The notes under the pieces: generated by a model | Seen by the model: only the letters and a program-made list of their open reading frames with translations | Database searches by the model: none | What the model was told of the DNA's origin: nothing | Source: JAUHWS01 sp964571805 | Lineage (GTDB): Bacteria; Patescibacteriota; Gracilibacteria; UM-FILTER-43-11 | NCBI GenBank assembly: GCA_964571805.1 | Contig: CAZNDI010000028.1 | Coordinates: forward strand, 1-11,183 | DNA length: 11,183 nt | Direction: 5' to 3' | In this document: positions 7,870 through 11,183 of the stretch, piece by piece | Numbering within the stretch: the stretch's first letter is position 1 | Layout of the letters: each line of letters starts with the position of its first letter | Program-made: the position numbers and the translations under genes

Positions 7870-8751
7870 ATGCAAAGAAAACATTTTCTTCTCCCCCTCG
7901 TCATTTTGATGATCATCGCCACCATTGGAGCCTTGAGCACTGAAGACAAAACCTATTCTCAAGACCTTGACCCCATAGTGGCGAGTCAATGTGAAAAATC
8001 CTCAAAAAAAGAGTGTTGTTTGCAATACAATGAAGCCATTGAAAGCACCGAGCAAGATTGGAAAGACAATCTACAAACCTTGGTCGATCAACAGAAACCC
8101 GCCAGTGAAATGGTGGATGAAGCTTATGAAAATTTGAGAACTTATAATTGTTGGTTGGAATATATTTGTCGTTCGGTGCAATACAGCGGCTATGCCCCCA
8201 TTGAAAGTGTTTTAGGCACAGCCATCACCAGCAAGCACGTCGGACAAGCTCCCGGATGTCAAAAACCCGAAGATATAAAATTGGAGACTCATTACGGCTC
8301 GTTTGCTGAAAAATTGAATTCCGTTCCGATTTTGGGCAGCACGATTGCGAAGAAAGAAAATCTTTATATGAAGGATAAAATCAATTACTTTCCGGCCTGC
8401 ATGACGGATGAAAAAAACAACACCACCCCCAACTTTGTTCAAATGAGCAATAATTTTGAAGGTTGCAAATCAGCCATTGAAGCTAAATTTGGCTGCAGTG
8501 GAGACCTCCCTCCCGATCAATTTGAGGCCTGTGTGAATGGAGATGAAAATGCCCCGAGTTCGACCAGTGTGACAATCATGGAAACTGCCCTAAAAAAAGC
8601 CAATGCCGACCAGCGGGCCAGTGCCTTGGAACAAAAAATAGGAGACCTCGCGACCAAGCTTCATGGGATGGAATCTCAGGTGACCTATTTATCCAATTAT
8701 TTGACGCAGTTGGATCAAAGGCTAGCGTGCGTGATCAGACGATGTACTTGA
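7870..8751 (+). CDS. Exported Cys-rich protein of unknown family (293 aa)
   Basis: The ATG at 7870 lies 19 bp after the giant gene's stop. The N-terminus MQRKHFLLPLVILMIIATIG is a basic start followed by a hydrophobic core, so it is a signal peptide or a single membrane anchor; a cleavage near residue 21 is possible but not clear. The mature part has 12 cysteines (41, 49, 50, 94, 100, 130, 177, 199, 209, 221, 287, 292), an even number that suggests disulfides outside the cytoplasm. Residues about 236-283 look like an amphipathic helix or coiled coil (ASALEQKIGDLATKLHGMES), and the chain ends ACVIRRCT. It shares short motifs with the next gene (Y-x-x-[WY]-[LM]-E and C-x-x-P-x-[DE]-I-K). No named domain is recognised. 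The stop is TGA; read-through would add only 10 further residues before TAA at 8782. No Shine-Dalgarno motif precedes the start, only an A/T run. Confidence 0.88.
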   Translation: MQRKHFLLPLVILMIIATIGALSTEDKTYSQDLDPIVASQCEKSSKKECCLQYNEAIESTEQDWKDNLQTLVDQQKPASEMVDEAYENLRTYNCWLEYICRSVQYSGYAPIESVLGTAITSKHVGQAPGCQKPEDIKLETHYGSFAEKLNSVPILGSTIAKKENLYMKDKINYFPACMTDEKNNTTPNFVQMSNNFEGCKSAIEAKFGCSGDLPPDQFEACVNGDENAPSSTSVTIMETALKKANADQRASALEQKIGDLATKLHGMESQVTYLSNYLTQLDQRLACVIRRCT

Positions 8752-8788
8752 ACGAACTCACCTTTAAATCAGGCCATAAACTAAAACT

Positions 8789-9574
8789 ATGAAAAAAATT
8801 ATCAGCTTCATCCTCATCTTCAACCTTTGCCTCATGCTCTTTCCGGCAGAACTCTTTGCCCAAGAGGAAGAAGTTTTGACGGCACCAGAGGAAGCCTGCC
8901 AAAGCCTCAAACCCAACTATGCTAAAGATGAAGAAATTGTTACGTTGAAAAAAAATAAACCGATGGATCGTGACATTTATGACAAACTTTTTGAAAGGAC
9001 TCAAACGCTTTATCACAGCTACATGGAATGTATGTTTGGATTCGCTGAAAATACCGTTTATAAAACCGGTGCGGCAAGTTTTGGAGGAGGTGTACAAGCC
9101 AACACTCCCAACACCAAAGTGATCGATTGGATGGCTCCTGATCAGGCTTGCCTAGCCCCCTCGGAGATTAAAAAAATCATTGAAGAAACCACCCCTGTTC
9201 AAATGCTAGGCCCAGCATTGCAAGCGCATAAAGATTACAAGGACTATTTGAATGCGTTGGGAAAGGATTATGCCAACCGAGGCGTGGAAACCGACAGCTC
9301 GGGAAACCAAAAGGGAAATGCGGATGGCCTCAATTCCAAAGCCAATTCTTTGGATGAATTGGGGAGAGAAAGGCAAGTGGAAATTGACAGTGCCATGGTG
9401 ACTTTGGATTTGATGTTGACCTCGCTCAAAGAATTACGCCTCGCCTTTGTGATGCATGTACGCTTTCAGTGTACGCTCAAATTTTTGGATAAATACCGAA
9501 GCAAGCTAGGCGACCTAAGAAAACTCATTCAACCCTTGCCTGGACAATTGAGAGATGCCAGCATAACCAAATAA
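8789..9574 (+). CDS. Secreted protein of unknown family (261 aa), possible paralogue of the preceding gene
   Basis: A clear signal peptide is present: MKK, a hydrophobic core to residue 18, and LFA before Q25, giving a likely type I cleavage after Ala24. The Cys14 in the core does not sit in a lipobox. The mature chain is acidic to mixed in charge, with four cysteines (37, 81, 121, 228). There is a Gly/Asn/Ser-rich middle segment (about 165-186) and a helical C-terminal third with LTSLKELRLAFVMH before FQC228. Motifs YHSYME (75-80) and CLAPSEIK (121-128) align with YNCWLE and CQKPEDIK of the preceding protein, hinting at common ancestry. I recognise no named domain and can assign no enzymatic role. 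It lies 37 bp after the previous stop, and its own TAA abuts the next ATG. No Shine-Dalgarno motif is obvious. Confidence 0.9.
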   Translation: MKKIISFILIFNLCLMLFPAELFAQEEEVLTAPEEACQSLKPNYAKDEEIVTLKKNKPMDRDIYDKLFERTQTLYHSYMECMFGFAENTVYKTGAASFGGGVQANTPNTKVIDWMAPDQACLAPSEIKKIIEETTPVQMLGPALQAHKDYKDYLNALGKDYANRGVETDSSGNQKGNADGLNSKANSLDELGRERQVEIDSAMVTLDLMLTSLKELRLAFVMHVRFQCTLKFLDKYRSKLGDLRKLIQPLPGQLRDASITK

Positions 9575-9577
9575 ATG
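9572..9577 (+). promoter_or_regulatory. Stop-start junction taaATG (likely translational coupling)
   Basis: The TAA of the 261-aa gene is followed without a gap by the ATG of the last gene. The 20 bases upstream hold no purine-rich Shine-Dalgarno core, only an A-rich context. I infer that the downstream gene is translated by ribosomes that terminate and reinitiate, which would tie its level to that of its neighbour. The start is supported by the signal peptide that begins exactly here. Confidence 0.6.
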
Positions 9578-11183
9578 AATTTAAAAAAACTGCTCATCAC
9601 CGGCACTTTTGGCCTCGTAATGATGTTCATGGTTGGACTCAAACCGACCTATGCTGATTTTTGTTCCCCGGGAGAGCCTTCGACCCACTATAAATCGGTT
9701 TATTGCACGATGCAAAAAGGAAATAAAGTGGGAGGAGGTGAGGTGAATCAAGAAATCCTGAAGCTCATTTCTAAACAATTTGATCTGGAGGAAGAAATGA
9801 TCAATCAAATTTTGGACGGTACCGCTTGTGACACGGTAGCCAAAATGAAAGAAGAAGAGAGGAAAAAGGTTCCTGAAAAAGTATTGATTGCCTGTACCAC
9901 TGATGAAATGGCGGCAGAAAAAAAGTTTTTGGCCCAGAATTTATTTTTGGACATTCAAAATAGCTTTCAAAAAGAAAAAGCCCTCTTCTTTAACAAGACC
10001 GCTCTGAAAATGAAATTTAAAGCCTCCGAGCAGTATTGGGATGGCAAAGTGGGAGCCGTGGATGCACCCTTTGACTTGATGACGGATTTGAATTTGATCG
10101 ATGTCACCCTGTTTGGAAGCAAGGCCAAATGGAATGGAGATGTCTATAATTTTCCAAAAACTGAGGAGGGCAGTGGAAATGAACCGGTAAAATTAGATGA
10201 AATGGAGCAAAACGATTTGAATCAAAACAACAAGCCTAACCTACCACAAAATCCTCCCGCTCCAGACTGTGTGCCCGCTGAGGATCCAGAAGCTGGCCCC
10301 AATTCAAAGGCAATAAAGCCCGAATGTGGCAACGGTAGTTTTGAATTGCTTTTGGGAGAACAGTGCGACGATGGGAATAAAAAATCAGGGGACGGGTGTA
10401 ATCAGTTTTGCCAAAAGGAAGAGAATGGCTCAAACAATCTTTGCCAAGACCCAGAAGCCATCACTTTCAAACAACCCCTTGGTCAAGCTGAAGCAGAAAA
10501 CGTCTGCCCTCCCAACTTCGTTCCTAAAAAGAATCAAAACTCATCAAACAATGAAGTAACGCAAGTGGATGGGTATCCGGGACCCTTTATAGGAGGAATA
10601 CTAAAACAATTCCCCGCCAGTGCGCGCCCCCTTTGCGGACCAGGAAAAAGCCCGTTGGAAATCATGGTGGCTGGAAAGAAAGTAATTGACAAAGACAGCA
10701 ATGGAAACCCCCGTTGCTTGCCCACAAAACTTTGTTCAGACCCCGACAAAGTGAGAAGTTTTTTGGCCGCCACCAGCTTCCCCTTTCCGGTTGGAGCCGT
10801 CACGGCAGCTGAGTGGAAATCGTTGCCCGAAAACGACCCCATCCGACAAGCTTTGGAAGCGGTAGAAGTGGTGGCCTGTGTGAACGTGATCAAAGAAAAT
10901 CGCCCAGGTTCTTTTTACAACCCCAACGAAGGTTGTATCGATTGTCACCTGAGAGCCATCGTGGACGCCTTGGAAGAGACCTTGACGACCAATGTGACGC
11001 CCTTGGCAAATACGACGAAAGCCTTTGGACTGAGCACGCGGTTTGGGCCCAATTTTTCTTTCAATTTGATGACGACCCTGAAGCCAAAACTAAAACTGAC
11101 TGAAACCAATACCGCGGCAAAAGCGGTGGAAGACAGCGATGCGGCCCTAAAAAAAGCTGTGGAAGACGCTTTAAAACCCAGCA
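9575..11183 (+). CDS. Secreted Cys-rich protein with Myxococcus-type cysteine repeat (3' partial)
   Basis: The gene starts at the ATG immediately after the previous TAA and stays open to the window end (536 codons), so it is 3' truncated. The signal peptide is MNLKKLLITGTFGLVMMFMV followed by KPTYA, with likely cleavage after Ala27. Residues 28-200 form a mostly helical segment containing PFDLMTDLNLIDVTLFG. Residues about 207-250 are an Asn/Pro-rich linker. A Myxococcus-type cysteine-rich repeat (DUF4215-like) follows at 251-279, with CGNG, then GEQCDDGN, then SGDGC and C279, matching the family's four-cysteine spacing. Further cysteines and a CIDCH motif (454-458) come next, then a region with AFGLSTRFGPNFSFNLM, and the visible end is a charged Ala-rich helix. 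At least 17 cysteines are present in the mature part. No enzymatic domain is recognised. It is probably a cell-surface or secreted partner of the upstream products. Confidence 0.9.
   Translation, partial: MNLKKLLITGTFGLVMMFMVGLKPTYADFCSPGEPSTHYKSVYCTMQKGNKVGGGEVNQEILKLISKQFDLEEEMINQILDGTACDTVAKMKEEERKKVPEKVLIACTTDEMAAEKKFLAQNLFLDIQNSFQKEKALFFNKTALKMKFKASEQYWDGKVGAVDAPFDLMTDLNLIDVTLFGSKAKWNGDVYNFPKTEEGSGNEPVKLDEMEQNDLNQNNKPNLPQNPPAPDCVPAEDPEAGPNSKAIKPECGNGSFELLLGEQCDDGNKKSGDGCNQFCQKEENGSNNLCQDPEAITFKQPLGQAEAENVCPPNFVPKKNQNSSNNEVTQVDGYPGPFIGGILKQFPASARPLCGPGKSPLEIMVAGKKVIDKDSNGNPRCLPTKLCSDPDKVRSFLAATSFPFPVGAVTAAEWKSLPENDPIRQALEAVEVVACVNVIKENRPGSFYNPNEGCIDCHLRAIVDALEETLTTNVTPLANTTKAFGLSTRFGPNFSFNLMTTLKPKLKLTETNTAAKAVEDSDAALKKAVEDALKPS
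10325..10411 (+). other. Myxococcus cysteine-rich repeat (DUF4215-like), single copy
   Basis: The 29 residues from Cys251 to Cys279 of the last gene read CGNGSFELLLGEQCDDGN, then KKSGDGCNQFC. The family consensus is CGNG...GE.CDDGN...GDGC...C, and all four cysteines, the CDDGN core and the GDGC motif are intact. The only oddity is one or two extra residues between CGNG and GE. The repeat is known from surface and secreted proteins of myxobacteria and other lineages, including CPR genomes, usually in multi-domain proteins, and it has no known catalytic role. Confidence 0.87.

Noticed and set aside
8749..8784. Read-through of TGA in the 293-aa gene to TAA at 8782 (UGA = Gly)
   Set aside because: It would add only ten unremarkable residues, and no other TGA occurs in frame in any of the four genes.
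8828..8833. Cys14 of the 261-aa protein as a lipoprotein cysteine
   Set aside because: It sits in the middle of the hydrophobic core without a lipobox, and a good type I site (LFA before Q25) follows.
10326..10559. 77-codon + strand frame overlapping the cysteine repeat
   Set aside because: It is an out-of-frame shadow of the DUF4215-like repeat and linker. Its product has no secretion signal or recognisable motif.
10813..11103. 96-codon + strand frame near the window end
   Set aside because: It overlaps the secreted Cys-rich gene in another frame. The frame from 9575 has a signal peptide and an intact cysteine repeat and stays open through this stretch.
1..11183. CRISPR array, tRNA, rRNA, transposase or integration site
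   Set aside because: No direct-repeat/spacer pattern, no cloverleaf-like or rRNA sequence and no transposase or integrase frame was seen. The only repeats are protein-level modules.

Overview
The window is protein-coding almost throughout, and every gene lies on the + strand. It reads as one stretch of an operon for exported or cell-surface proteins. I see no RNA gene, mobile element, CRISPR array or metabolic gene. The mix of features suggests an uncultivated Candidate Phyla Radiation (Patescibacteria) bacterium, most plausibly Peregrinibacteria-like. These features are a giant surface protein with S-layer homology (SLH) domains and thrombospondin type 3 (TSP3) calcium repeats, small secreted Cys-rich proteins without recognisable families, very tight packing, and no Shine-Dalgarno motif before any of the three visible starts. 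The taxon is an inference from style, not from a marker gene. UGA is not used as a sense codon: about 3,700 codons carry no in-frame TGA and one gene ends in TGA. This argues against Gracilibacteria/Absconditabacteria, where UGA encodes glycine.

Layout. Positions 1-7850 hold the 3' part (2,615 codons) of a giant surface protein that is already open at base 1. Its visible domains in order are: a DUF11-type domain; a Cys/Pro/aromatic-rich segment; helical stretches; an extreme LP-rich block (31 Pro in 99 residues); a long helical or coiled-coil region; a beta-rich region; three SLH domains; one EF-hand loop; a duplicated TSP3-type calcium-binding array; and a short conserved-looking tail. A 19-bp gap leads to a 293-aa Cys-rich exported protein (7870-8751). 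A 37-bp gap then leads to a 261-aa exported protein (8789-9574). The last gene starts on the base after that stop (taaATG, 9575) and runs off the window end. It is an exported protein with a Myxococcus-type cysteine-rich repeat (DUF4215-like) and a CIDCH motif.

How they may work together (inference). The giant protein would be held in the cell wall or S-layer through its SLH triplet, rigidified by calcium, and would project its long N-terminal part outward. The three smaller exported proteins, disulfide-rich and translated from the same message, are candidates for partners, assembly factors or co-displayed subunits. The second and third genes share short motifs and may be old tandem paralogues. 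No gene here has an enzymatic domain I can name, so the function of the set is unknown. It is a reasonable candidate for an undescribed envelope structure.
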